64,000 nt of DNA from NCBI RefSeq assembly GCF_000685865.1, contig NZ_JMKS01000005.1:124001-188000 (forward strand), in the 5' to 3' direction. Each line of letters opens with the position of its first letter. The stretch's first letter is position 1. The notes under the pieces were generated by a model that ran no database searches, was not told where the DNA came from, and saw only the letters and a program-made list of their open reading frames with translations. Both the position numbers and the translations under genes were made by a program. This DNA comes from Exiguobacterium antarcticum DSM 14480 (lineage in GTDB: Bacteria > Bacillota > Bacilli > Exiguobacteriales > Exiguobacteriaceae). This document shows, in pieces, positions 8,197 to 16,065 of this stretch.

Positions 8197-8742
8197 GTGA
8201 AAAAATATGTATTGTATCTTCTGATGGCAGTTGTCGTTTCAGGTATCGTCTACACCAGTTATAGCACATACGAAACCAAACAAAATCAGCAACAAATTCA
8301 AGCGAAGCAACAGGCGGAGGGGGGACTTGAAACAGGAATGAAAGCACCTGACCTCGAATTAGAACAAGATGGTCAACCCGTCCGTTTAAGCGACTTGACG
8401 GATCAACTCATCGTCATTAATTTCTGGGCAACCTGGTGTCCTCCGTGCCGCCAGGAAATACCAGAGTTAAATCGGTTTTCTGAATCTACGAACATTCCTG
8501 TATATGGGATTAACGTGACGACTGCAGAAAGGCGATTGACGGACGTCGAACAGTTTCTAAAGCAAACACCCATCACCTACTCTGTCCTTTATGATACGAA
8601 GGGACAGTCTGAAAAAGCGTACCGCTTAGTTGCGATGCCTGCGACCTATATCATTGATCGGACAGGAAAGATTGTCGGCAAGCATGTAGGACCGGTTACG
8701 GAAAAGATGTTACAGGAAATGGTGCAGAAGATCGGAGGATAA
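8197..8742 (+). CDS. Membrane-anchored thioredoxin-like protein (ResA/TlpA family)
   Basis: 181 residues from GTG 8197; AGGAG lies 12 bases upstream, and an in-frame GTG at 8185 overlaps that site. An N-terminal membrane anchor (YVLYLLMAVVVSGIVYTSY) is followed by a TlpA-like domain with the redox-active FWATWCPPCRQEIPEL, the cis-Pro segment MPATYIIDRTG and KHVGPVTEKML. ResA-like proteins act outside the membrane and reduce disulfides such as those of apocytochrome c; others assist sporulation or general redox control. The specific partner is not visible from context. It is transcribed with a zinc-ribbon-like protein 4 bases downstream. Confidence 0.85.
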   Translation: MKKYVLYLLMAVVVSGIVYTSYSTYETKQNQQQIQAKQQAEGGLETGMKAPDLELEQDGQPVRLSDLTDQLIVINFWATWCPPCRQEIPELNRFSESTNIPVYGINVTTAERRLTDVEQFLKQTPITYSVLYDTKGQSEKAYRLVAMPATYIIDRTGKIVGKHVGPVTEKMLQEMVQKIGG

Positions 8743-8746
8743 AAAC

Positions 8747-9196
8747 ATGGAACTGTACTGTCGTGTCTGTACGTATCACCAAAGCATTGAAGTGGGACAA
8801 AAAGAAGAATGGAAGTCTTTTCCGTCCATGTTGACATATGGGATTGAACATTATACTTCTGCCTTGCCGTTTTTATTCGTACCGCCTTATCAGGAACCGT
8901 TAGTCAGTCGTCAGCAGATTGATGACCGAATGCGGGCCGATCTCATTCGCGCGTATCATGCGCATATTGATGAGATTGAAGAAGGGTGGGTCCCCCATCA
9001 ATATGATTTATTCCAATGCCCATCCTGTCACGCGATTTCGACTCGTTTTTGGTGTGCATTATTTTTGAAAAAAGAAATCATCGAACCGATGCATCAATGC
9101 GAACGGGATGGATTCGTGTTAACGCGACTATCGTTGGATGATGTTGCGCATACGCCTTGTCCGAACTGTTGTGAACAAGCGCTTCATATCCGTTAA
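8747..9196 (+). CDS. Unknown protein with multiple CxxC zinc-binding pairs
   Basis: 149 residues. It contains CRVCTYH at residues 5-11, CPSCH near 90, a single Cys near 114 and CPNC near residue 140: at least three Cys pairs that could build one or two zinc ribbons. GGAGG lies within the end of the preceding thioredoxin-like gene, so translation is probably coupled. The link to a thiol-redox protein suggests metal or redox chemistry, but no specific function can be given. Confidence 0.65.
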   Translation: MELYCRVCTYHQSIEVGQKEEWKSFPSMLTYGIEHYTSALPFLFVPPYQEPLVSRQQIDDRMRADLIRAYHAHIDEIEEGWVPHQYDLFQCPSCHAISTRFWCALFLKKEIIEPMHQCERDGFVLTRLSLDDVAHTPCPNCCEQALHIR

Positions 9197-9202
9197 ACAC
9201 CA

Positions 9203-9282
9203 AAAAAGCCACCTGTATGCAAGAAAGGACTAACAAGAGACGAATTGTCTATTAGTCAATTCTTACGGACAGAAGGCTTTTT
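9203..9282. terminator. Possible long-loop hairpin between convergent genes
   Basis: AAAAAGCC (9204 on) and GGCTTTTT (9275 on) are complementary across about 60 bases, with a TTAGTC/GACTAA-like inner pairing. It may terminate the upstream gene or the DUF3006 gene, but the long spacing makes it weak. Confidence 0.35.
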
Positions 9283-9287
9283 ATGTG

Positions 9288-9497
9288 TCAACCCATTTGC
9301 CGAAACGAAAATGTTTGAAAGGAAGACTGCGTAGAACTAGATACATCAATTGAGTAACTTGAACCGTCGAATAATATTGTATCACCAAGCCTTGCCTCAG
9401 TCGGCAGATAGCGGCGTGGGATGAAACTTGAACCGTTCTCCCAGAGAAGAACAGCATATTTTCCATCAAGCCGTTCCAGTGTGCCACGTTTGATCAT
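9288..9497 (-). CDS. DUF3006 family protein
   Basis: 69 residues starting at ATG 9497, preceded by AGGAGGAG. MIKRGTLERLDGKYAVLLWENGSSF is characteristic of DUF3006 (a small SH3-like barrel beginning with KGxVDRxEGxxAVL). DUF3006 proteins are found beside hydrolases in Firmicutes and have no experimentally proven role known to me. The C-terminal 20 residues are Ser-rich and depart from the family, which may mean the 3' end has drifted. A second overlapping frame on the same strand (9281-9487) is a shadow. Confidence 0.65.
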   Translation of the reverse strand: MIKRGTLERLDGKYAVLLWENGSSFIPRRYLPTEARLGDTILFDGSSYSIDVSSSTQSSFQTFSFRQMG

Positions 9498-9595
9498 AAT
9501 CGAACTCCTCCTACAAAATTACATCGAAGGCATCCCAAAAGTCGGGTGCAAATTTCTCTCTTTATAATTCGTTGTAATTTTTTAATCTTATGTTT

Positions 9596-10007
9596 GGTAT
9601 ATTCCCATTTCTCTTTAGATCTACACATCTTTATCAAAATTAGGCGAGAATACGCCCACTTCTAAACGAAGTGAAAGTGGGAGATGAATCGCTAGCCTGC
9701 CTTTCGGGTATATTCCCTTTGAAGGAGGTGAAAAATCTTGTTGAAGCACAAGGCCTACAAATTCAGAATCTACCCCACAAAAGAGCAGGAAATCCTGATC
9801 GCGAAGACGATCAGGTGTTCGCGTTTCGTCTTCAACCACTTCTTATCGAAGTGGGATGAAACGTACAAGACCACTGGAAAAGGACTGTCCTACGGTTCTT
9901 GTTCTAAAGAAATTCCTTTGTTGAAGCAGGAGTTCGACTGGTTGAAGGAAGTCGATAGCACATCTGTTCAGATCAGCGTCAAACACGTTTTTTCTCCAAA
10001 AAAGTAG
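9596..10007 (+). mobile_element. Degenerate IS200/IS605-family remnant
   Basis: The region holds a left-end-like structure followed by a truncated TnpB. An exact 11-bp direct repeat, GGTATATTCCC, occurs at 9596 and 9707. Between the copies lies a hairpin (CCCACT 9655-9660 with AGTGGG 9676-9681, alternatively CACTTC/GAAGTG) of the kind seen near the ends of IS605-type elements that move as single strands. No TnpA, right end or omega-RNA region survives. The remnant stops in the terminator of the neighbouring nhaC gene, which suggests a deletion. Boundaries are approximate. Confidence 0.7.
9738..10007 (+). pseudogene. Truncated TnpB (IS605 OrfB) N-terminus
   Basis: 89 residues from TTG 9738, preceded by GAAGGAGGTG. 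LKHKAYKFRIYPTKEQEILI, then CSRFVFNHFLSKWDETY, then WLKEVDSTSVQISVKH is the N-terminal helix-turn-helix/WED part of TnpB, an RNA-guided nuclease normally about 370-400 residues long. The match ends near residue 84 (ISVKHV); the next five codons belong to the hairpin terminator of the gene on the other strand and supply the stop. The RuvC and zinc-finger domains are missing, so it cannot be active. Confidence 0.85.
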
Positions 10008-10030
10008 AACTGAATAAACAGTTCTACTCA
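9992..10030 (-). terminator. Rho-independent terminator of the NhaC-like gene
   Basis: On the minus strand AGTAGAACTG, a 6-base loop and CAGTTCTACT are followed by TTTTTT. It lies 27 bases beyond the antiporter stop codon, and the truncated tnpB runs into it from the other side. Confidence 0.85.
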
Positions 10031-10056
10031 GAAAAATTATGAGTTGAAGGCGCGAA

Positions 10057-11430
10057 TTAAGCGACCAAATCTTTTGCAGGTTTCTTAGTGGGACGGGTGA
10101 AAGCAAACACGAACGTAAAGAATGGTGAAAGCAGCAAGAAAAACGCAAACGGCACGTACGCTGTGACCGGGACACCAAGTGTCGATGCGAAAAATGCGCC
10201 GGATACGCCCCAAGGAATCAACGGATTGACGAGCGTCCCACCATCTTCTAAGGCGCGTGACAAGAAGCGTAGATCAATCGAACGGTCTTCAAAAATCTTT
10301 TTGAATGCTTGTCCTGGCAACAAGATAGACAAGTATTGTTCCCCCGCCATGAAATTGACACCAATGGAAGCGAGAGCAGCGGATGAGATGATGCTCCCGT
10401 CGCGTTTCAGTCTAGAAACAGTGTGTTCGATGATGACATCGATGACACCGATCCCGCGAAGAACACCACCAAAAGCCAAAGCTAGCATGACAAGAGAGAC
10501 GGACCACATCATCGATTGAAGACCACCTTTACTGATGATGCTGGAAACGGTCTGATTTTCAGTTTCTAACTTCAAACCATTTTGAATGACACTCATCCAT
10601 TGTCCGATATTCCAATTTCCTTGTGTCAGCCCGGTTAACAGCAGTCCACTCAACACACCAACGATTAGTGTTGGGACGACAGCCGTCTTACGTAAAGCGA
10701 GGATCATCACAAGAAGCGGTGACAGCAGTGTCCACGGTGATAAATCAAACAACCGAGCTAGTTCTTGTTGGGTCGAGCCGATCGTTTCTGAATCAATCGA
10801 ACCGTCACCTCGTCCGAAAATAAAGAACAAAATAAAAGTGATGGTAATCGCTGGAATGGTCGTACCCATCATGAAACGGATGTGATCAAACACCGAAACA
10901 TTGACGATACCCGGTGCAAAATTTGTCGTATCCGACAATGGAGACATCTTGTCGCCAAAACAAGCTCCACTGATGATGGCACCGGCGGCAAGTGCCGGGT
11001 TGACACCAAGTGCAACGGCAATCCCCATTAAAGCGACACCAACGGTCCCAATCGTCGTAAACGAACTACCGGTAAACGTTGACACAATCATTGTGATGAT
11101 CAAAGCGCTTGGAGCAAACCAGGTAGCAGACAGCGTTTCAAGTCCAAAATGGAGAAGTGTCGGAACGGCACCACTCATCATCCAGACGGCAATCGTCATC
11201 CCGACGAGTAACATGATTAAAATCGGTTTGATGGCTTCACGAATCCCGCTGATCATATGTTGTTCAAGCTGTTCGTATCCAAAACCACGGAAAGCGGCAT
11301 AACCTGTGACGAAAATCAAACTCGATAAAATGGCAAGATGCGGTTCGGCTTTGGCACCGAATAATACAGATAATAAGATGATGATACTGATTCCTAGGAT
11401 AGCTGCGGACTCACGAAAGGATATGCGCAT
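10057..11430 (-). CDS. NhaC family Na+/H+ antiporter
   Basis: 457 residues with about 12 membrane segments. Family features include GMTIAVWMMSGAVPTLLHFGLE, FTGSSFTTIGTVGVALMGIA, SGACFGDKMSPLSDTTNFAPGI and LEDGGTLVNPLIPWGVSGAFFA, which are typical of NhaC-type sodium/proton or malate-lactate/Na+ antiporters of Bacilli. It exchanges internal Na+ (or an organic acid with Na+) for protons at the cytoplasmic membrane. GGAGGTGG precedes the ATG. In B. subtilis both NhaC and the sister MleN occur, so the substrate remains open. Its 3' end has its own terminator beside the IS remnant. Confidence 0.9.
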   Translation of the reverse strand: MRISFRESAAILGISIIILLSVLFGAKAEPHLAILSSLIFVTGYAAFRGFGYEQLEQHMISGIREAIKPILIMLLVGMTIAVWMMSGAVPTLLHFGLETLSATWFAPSALIITMIVSTFTGSSFTTIGTVGVALMGIAVALGVNPALAAGAIISGACFGDKMSPLSDTTNFAPGIVNVSVFDHIRFMMGTTIPAITITFILFFIFGRGDGSIDSETIGSTQQELARLFDLSPWTLLSPLLVMILALRKTAVVPTLIVGVLSGLLLTGLTQGNWNIGQWMSVIQNGLKLETENQTVSSIISKGGLQSMMWSVSLVMLALAFGGVLRGIGVIDVIIEHTVSRLKRDGSIISSAALASIGVNFMAGEQYLSILLPGQAFKKIFEDRSIDLRFLSRALEDGGTLVNPLIPWGVSGAFFASTLGVPVTAYVPFAFFLLLSPFFTFVFAFTRPTKKPAKDLVA

Positions 11431-11581
11431 GCTTCCACCTCCTTAATTCTATGTTGCGTTTATGCTTGTTTGCTTTTACGTGCGAAAGTGAAGAACAGTT
11501 GTTATGTTATCGGATATGAGAGTATTCGTCAACTATCTAGATTTTGCTGGAAAACTGAAAAATAAATCGAAATGTGACGAT

Positions 11582-11596
11582 TTTTTGTCGTAAACG
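11582..11596 (+). promoter_or_regulatory. cre-like sequence upstream of the 31-residue peptide
   Basis: CGTAAACGCTTTCT matches the catabolite-responsive consensus WTGNAANCGNWNNCW except for C in place of T near the left end. It lies about 75-90 bases before the peptide ATG. Position relative to a promoter is unclear. Confidence 0.3.
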
Positions 11597-11669
11597 CTTT
11601 CTTTTTTTGGAGAAATCTTGCACAATAGGAAATAAGAGATGTCTATTTTGTGAACAGGAGGGATTACAT

Positions 11670-11765
11670 ATGTTTACTGCAATTTTTGTCGTCGTCATCG
11701 CTTTAATGGGAGTGAGTGTTTTTGGGATCGATCATCTAGTCGCGCAACGAGCAGAAAAAAGATAA
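11670..11765 (+). CDS. 31-residue single-pass membrane peptide
   Basis: ATG at 11670 follows CAGGAGGG by 7 bases. The peptide has one membrane helix (TAIFVVVIALMGVSVFGIDHLV) and a short positively charged C-terminus (AQRAEKR). It is flanked by its own strong terminator, which supports a real, independently transcribed small gene. No family recognised; it could be a small regulator of a membrane protein or a type I toxin-like peptide, but no antisense RNA was found. Confidence 0.6.
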   Translation: MFTAIFVVVIALMGVSVFGIDHLVAQRAEKR

Positions 11766-11777
11766 ATAAAAAAGCGT

Positions 11778-11834
11778 AAAAAAGGCTTTGATCAATGAAC
11801 ATCGAGTGAGATGTCATTGATCAAAGCCTTTTTT
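11778..11834 (+). terminator. Strong rho-independent terminator
   Basis: AAAAAGGCTTTGATCAATG pairs with CATTGATCAAAGCCTTTTT: a stem of about 18 bp ending in T6. It separates the small peptide gene from the arginine operon. Confidence 0.9.
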
Positions 11835-11860
11835 GTGTCTTTAAATAAATAAAAATACAA

Positions 11861-11890
11861 TTGACAGTATAAATATGCATATGTTTAAAT
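11861..11890 (+). promoter_or_regulatory. Promoter of the arginine operon, with possible ARG box
   Basis: TTGACA at 11861-11866, a 17-base spacer, then TTTAAA at 11884-11889, 35 bases before the argC ATG. The spacer is AT-rich with an ATGCAT palindrome, where an ArgR/AhrC operator would be expected; the match to the 18-bp ARG box consensus is weak. Repression by arginine through ArgR is likely from family knowledge only. Confidence 0.6.
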
Positions 11891-11923
11891 CGAGTTATCA
11901 TTTATTACAAAGGAGTTCCGAAG

Positions 11924-12955
11924 ATGAAGTGTACGATTATTGGAGCAACGGGATACGCTGCGATTGAACTGATACGAATGATTGAACTTCATCCTTATCT
12001 AGAAATCGTCTCATTGATCAGCGACTCGATGACAGACCAAGATATTAATCTTTTATACAGTTTTATGAATGAAAACAACTATTCACGTTTGGCTAAGTTT
12101 TCGGTGGAACATATTGAAGAGGTCGAGACGGATATTCTATTTTTAGCGACACCAAGCGGCATCTCGATGAACTATGTGAAACAGTTAGGCAATTGGAAAG
12201 GAACGGTGATCGACTTAAGTGGTGATTTACGTCTGGAAAAAACACTGTATGAAAAATGGTATGGCCACGAAGGGATCGACCGTTTGATCCAAAGAAAAGC
12301 GACATATGGCTTAACCGAATGGAAACGAGATCAAATCAAGCAAAGCCGGCTCATCGCGAATCCAGGATGTTATGCGACGGCAATTTTACTTGGCTTGTTG
12401 CCGCTGCTTGCGGAAGAAATGATTGATCCGGCGCAAATCATCGTTCATGCGAGCTCCGGATTATCCGGTGCAGGAAAAACATTGACGGAACAGACCCATC
12501 ACGTTCGGTCAAATGAAAATGTTCGATTATACAAAATGAACCGTCACCAGCATATTCCGGAAATCGAATCCATCGCCGAGGACATCACCGGTCAAAAAAT
12601 CATGATCTCGCTGGCTACGTATTTAGTCCCCCTCAATCGGGGAATCATGGCGACGATGACGTTACAACCACTTGTCGAGAAAACAGAAGCAGCATGGCGG
12701 GCGTGGTTCAGTGAAAAGTATGAAAATGAGCCGTTCATCCGGATCGGACAAGCAGAACCGGAAATCAAATCGGCAGCCGGTAGTAATTATTGTGACTTGT
12801 CCGTGTATGTCGATCCGAGAACCGGAAGATTGACGGTCGTATCTGTCATCGACAACATGCAAAAAGGTGCAGCGGGACAAGCAATCCAAAATGCCAATGT
12901 CGTATGTGGATATCCAGAGACATCAGGTCTGACACAACAGCCATTCTTTATATAG
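11924..12955 (+). CDS. argC: N-acetyl-gamma-glutamyl-phosphate reductase
   Basis: 343 residues. It has the N-terminal Rossmann motif IIGATGYAAIELIRMIELHP, the active-site Cys149 in IANPGCYATAILL, SSGLSGAGK and the C-terminal LVPLNRGIMAT. It reduces N-acetylglutamyl-5-phosphate to the semialdehyde with NADPH, the third step of ornithine and arginine synthesis. AAAGGAG precedes the ATG. It is the first gene of a seven-gene operon transcribed from a promoter directly upstream; argJ follows after 8 bases. Length matches the family. Confidence 0.96.
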   Translation: MKCTIIGATGYAAIELIRMIELHPYLEIVSLISDSMTDQDINLLYSFMNENNYSRLAKFSVEHIEEVETDILFLATPSGISMNYVKQLGNWKGTVIDLSGDLRLEKTLYEKWYGHEGIDRLIQRKATYGLTEWKRDQIKQSRLIANPGCYATAILLGLLPLLAEEMIDPAQIIVHASSGLSGAGKTLTEQTHHVRSNENVRLYKMNRHQHIPEIESIAEDITGQKIMISLATYLVPLNRGIMATMTLQPLVEKTEAAWRAWFSEKYENEPFIRIGQAEPEIKSAAGSNYCDLSVYVDPRTGRLTVVSVIDNMQKGAAGQAIQNANVVCGYPETSGLTQQPFFI

Positions 12956-12963
12956 AGGGGATC

Positions 12964-14187
12964 ATGACTATGTTAAATGTACAACTGACATCACCGTTGA
13001 CCGTAACGACACCAAAAGGGTTTAAAGCAACAGGGATCCATGTCGGACTTAGACGCAAACGTAAAGATTTAGCACTTTTATTATGTGAAGGGGGCGCTGA
13101 AGCAGCAGCCGTCTATACGACAAATCAAGTTCAGGCAGCGCCCATCACGGTGACGAAACAAGCGATGGCAACTTCAGGGGGGAAGGTACATGCTGTTTTG
13201 GTTAACAGTGGGAATGCCAACGCGTGTACAGGACAACTCGGACTCGAGCATGCCTATGCCTCGCAACATGCCGTTGCGGAACAGTTTCACTTGGCGCCGG
13301 AACATGTTGTCATTGCCTCAACGGGTATCATCGGTCAGCCGATGGCGATTGATACGTTATTACAAGGGATTGAACAGCTGAAACCGGATACCGAGGAAAC
13401 ACAGGCGGAAGACTTTGCGACAGCGATCTTAACGACCGATACGGGGACTAAGACGGCTGGGCGGCAAGTGTTACTCAATGGCGAGGTCGTCTCGATTTGT
13501 GGAGTCGCTAAAGGTTCTGGCATGATTCATCCGAACATGGCGACGATGCTTGGGTTTTTAACGACGGATGCTGCAATTGATGCCGGTTTTCTCCAAGATG
13601 TTCTAAAAACGGCTGTGAATCGGACATTTAATTGTATTACGGTCGATGGTGACAGTTCGACGAACGATATGGTGATGATCCTCGCGAGTGGTGCTGCGCA
13701 AACAGAGGCGATTGAACAGGGAACAACAGAGGCGGATCAGTTCCAACAAGCCGTGGATCAAGTCTGTCAGGATTTAGCGAAACAAATTGCGCGTGATGGA
13801 GAAGGAGCCACGAAACTGATTGAAGTCAAAGTTAATGGTTCAAAAGACGAGTTGCTCGGTCGAAAGATTGCGAAACAAATCGTAGGCTCATCGCTCGTGA
13901 AGACGGCGATTTTTGGAGAAGATGCCAATTGGGGACGGATCGTAGCTGCGATCGGGAGTATCGATGAACCGATTGATGTCAGTCAAATCGACATCCGGAT
14001 CGGGTCTCAGACGGTGCTTCGTCAAAGTATGCCGGTCTTGTTTGACGAGGCGTTAGCGTCGAACGAGTTAGCGGCAGACGTGGTCGAGATTGAAGTGAAC
14101 TTGAATCAAGGGACGAAAAGCGGACATGCCTTCGGGTGTGACCTGACGTATGACTATATCAAAATCAACGCGAGTTACCGCACATGA
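12964..14187 (+). CDS. argJ: Bifunctional glutamate N-acetyltransferase / ornithine acetyltransferase
   Basis: 407 residues from the ATG at 12964, preceded by AGAGGGG; an in-frame extension to 12904 would overlap argC and has no ribosome site. The autoproteolysis/catalytic Thr194 lies in GMIHPNMATMLGFLTTDA, and the oxyanion residues are in VIASTGIIGQPM. ArgJ moves the acetyl group from N-acetylornithine to glutamate, making the pathway cyclic; members without a separate argA may also use acetyl-CoA. No argA is visible in the operon. The last 4 bases overlap argB. Confidence 0.96.
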   Translation: MTMLNVQLTSPLTVTTPKGFKATGIHVGLRRKRKDLALLLCEGGAEAAAVYTTNQVQAAPITVTKQAMATSGGKVHAVLVNSGNANACTGQLGLEHAYASQHAVAEQFHLAPEHVVIASTGIIGQPMAIDTLLQGIEQLKPDTEETQAEDFATAILTTDTGTKTAGRQVLLNGEVVSICGVAKGSGMIHPNMATMLGFLTTDAAIDAGFLQDVLKTAVNRTFNCITVDGDSSTNDMVMILASGAAQTEAIEQGTTEADQFQQAVDQVCQDLAKQIARDGEGATKLIEVKVNGSKDELLGRKIAKQIVGSSLVKTAIFGEDANWGRIVAAIGSIDEPIDVSQIDIRIGSQTVLRQSMPVLFDEALASNELAADVVEIEVNLNQGTKSGHAFGCDLTYDYIKINASYRT

Positions 14188-14957
14188 AGAAACGAAAATT
14201 AATCAAACTGGGTGGAAGTGTGTTCGAACAATTGGATCCTCGCTATTACGAGGAGTGGTCCGAGTGGTTGGCCGAAAAAAATGAATTGATTGTCATGCAT
14301 GGTGGTGGACCGGCGTTATCTGCTTACTGTCGGGAACTCCAAATTGATTCCATATTCCAAGCGGGAGTCCGAGTGACGACGGCTGAAGTGTTGCTCGGGG
14401 CAGAACGTGTTCTTGGCGGGGAAGTACAATCAAAAATCGTCTATACGTTAAATCAATACAAGTTACCAGCGGTTGGTATAACGGGGATTGATGGAGCGAG
14501 CATCCGGGGTGAAAAACAACCGGAGTACGGAGCAGTGGGACAAGTCACGAAAATCGAAGATAAACTGTTTCACACACTGATGCAAACGGGTTTCATTCCC
14601 GTTGTCACGTCATTGATCACAGGTTCCGAGGGCACGCTGAACTGTAACGGAGATACGTGTGCCGTCGCGTTAGCAACTGAGTTAGCAGTAGATGAATTTG
14701 AATTGTTAACCGACGTGGCGGGAATCAAGCTAAACGGTTTGGATCAGTCGGAGGTGACGATTTCTGACTTACAGGCAGGACTCGAATCGACCGAAATCAA
14801 TGGAGGAATGATTCCGAAGGCGGAGGCACTCATTGAAGCAGCACGACAAGGAATCAAACATGTCCGGATTCGCTTCGGACAAGATGTGACGAGCCCGGGG
14901 ACGCAGGTGAAGGAGGAGAAAAATGAGCGCATTACTACCAACGTATCAGCGTCATGA
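14184..14957 (+). CDS. argB: Acetylglutamate kinase
   Basis: 257 residues. KLGGSVFEQ (phosphate-binding), MHGGGPALS (substrate loop), VTTAEVLLGAERVLGG and LNCNGDTCAVALATELAVDEFELLTDVAGI are hallmarks of the amino acid kinase fold of ArgB. It phosphorylates N-acetylglutamate. It overlaps argJ by 4 bases and its last 35 bases overlap the start of argD; the tail (ERITTNVSAS) after the conserved core is encoded in that overlap. As the second pathway step it is the usual point of arginine feedback, although the arginine-binding N-terminal helix of sensitive forms is absent here. Confidence 0.96.
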   Translation: MKKRKLIKLGGSVFEQLDPRYYEEWSEWLAEKNELIVMHGGGPALSAYCRELQIDSIFQAGVRVTTAEVLLGAERVLGGEVQSKIVYTLNQYKLPAVGITGIDGASIRGEKQPEYGAVGQVTKIEDKLFHTLMQTGFIPVVTSLITGSEGTLNCNGDTCAVALATELAVDEFELLTDVAGIKLNGLDQSEVTISDLQAGLESTEINGGMIPKAEALIEAARQGIKHVRIRFGQDVTSPGTQVKEEKNERITTNVSAS

Positions 14958-16065
14958 CATCGAACTAGTGGAAGGGACCGGATCCTTTGTAACGGATACA
15001 AAAGGACAGAGATATCTGGATTTCATGATGGGGATTGCTGTTTGTAATACCGGACACCGTCATCCGTATGTCCAACATGCGGTAGAAGAACAGCTTCAAA
15101 AGTTGTGGCACACATCGAACTTGTTTATCAGCAGTAAGCAGGAACGTGTTGCGGAATTATTGACGAAGGGTAGTCACCTCAGCCATGTCTTCTTTTGTAA
15201 CAGTGGGGCGGAGGCAAACGAAGGGGCTTTTAAGCTGATTCGAAAATGGACCCAAAAAACGGAAATCCTGACATTCAGCCAGTCGTTTCACGGTCGGACA
15301 TTCGCCATGATGGCGGCGACGGGTCAAGATAAGATAAAAGCCGGATTTGGAGAAATGGTTCCGGATTTTAAGCATCTCATGTTCAATGATTTTAAGAGTC
15401 TTGAGCGGATTACGGAACAAACTGCTGCTGTCTGGCTAGAAGTCATTCAAGGAGAAGGCGGCGTGATCCTGGCCGATAATGATTGGTTGCAGGCTTTGAT
15501 GGCACAAGCTAAAAAATATGACGTCAAAATCGTCATCGATGAAGTCCAGACCGGTATCGGACGAACTGGATCACGTTATGCCTTTGAACAAACACCACTC
15601 CAGCCGGACATCATCACTGTCGCCAAGGGACTCGCAAGTGGGTTTCCGGTCGGAGCGATCATTACGACACCGGTTGCTGCTACAGTTTTTACTCCCGGTA
15701 CACACGGATCGACGTTCGGCGGAAATCCGCTCGCAATGACGGCAGCGGAAGCGACACTTGAATTGTTACTGCCGGATGAACAGATGCAACAGGTGCAGCA
15801 AAAAGGAATGTACTTGATGGAACAGTTAAGCGAATTAACGGGAACGATGATTCGTGAAGTAAGAGGACGTGGATTGATGGTCGGGATTGAATGTCGTCAA
15901 GCTGTCGCACCATTGATTCAAGCACTGCAACAAATAGGATTATTGGTCGTCAGTGCCGGACCAAACGTCCTCCGGTTGTTGCCATCACTATTCGTCACCG
16001 AGTCAGAACTCGATCTGGCGATTGAAAAAATCAAGTCAGTATGCCAACAGGAGGTCATGATGTGA
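14923..16065 (+). CDS. argD: Acetylornithine aminotransferase
   Basis: 380 residues. Class III aminotransferase features: VFFCNSGAEANEGAFKLIRKW, SFHGRTFAMMAATGQ, the PLP-lysine region ITVAKGLASGFPVGAI and HGSTFGGNPLAMTAA. It converts N-acetylglutamate semialdehyde to N-acetylornithine with glutamate as donor. AAGGAGGAG lies inside argB just before the ATG at 14923, so it overlaps argB by 35 bases. Its TGA overlaps the GTG start of carA by 4 bases. Confidence 0.96.
   Translation: MSALLPTYQRHDIELVEGTGSFVTDTKGQRYLDFMMGIAVCNTGHRHPYVQHAVEEQLQKLWHTSNLFISSKQERVAELLTKGSHLSHVFFCNSGAEANEGAFKLIRKWTQKTEILTFSQSFHGRTFAMMAATGQDKIKAGFGEMVPDFKHLMFNDFKSLERITEQTAAVWLEVIQGEGGVILADNDWLQALMAQAKKYDVKIVIDEVQTGIGRTGSRYAFEQTPLQPDIITVAKGLASGFPVGAIITTPVAATVFTPGTHGSTFGGNPLAMTAAEATLELLLPDEQMQQVQQKGMYLMEQLSELTGTMIREVRGRGLMVGIECRQAVAPLIQALQQIGLLVVSAGPNVLRLLPSLFVTESELDLAIEKIKSVCQQEVMM

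Noticed and set aside
9281-9487. Alternative minus-strand frame over the DUF3006 gene
   Set aside because: The overlapping frame starting at 9497 has a strong ribosome site and matches a known family; this one has neither.
9738-10007. Functional RNA-guided TnpB nuclease
   Set aside because: Only about 84 residues remain and all catalytic domains are missing.
11857-11900. Confident ARG box before argC
   Set aside because: The bases around the -10 are AT-rich and partly palindromic but match the ARG box consensus too loosely to claim.
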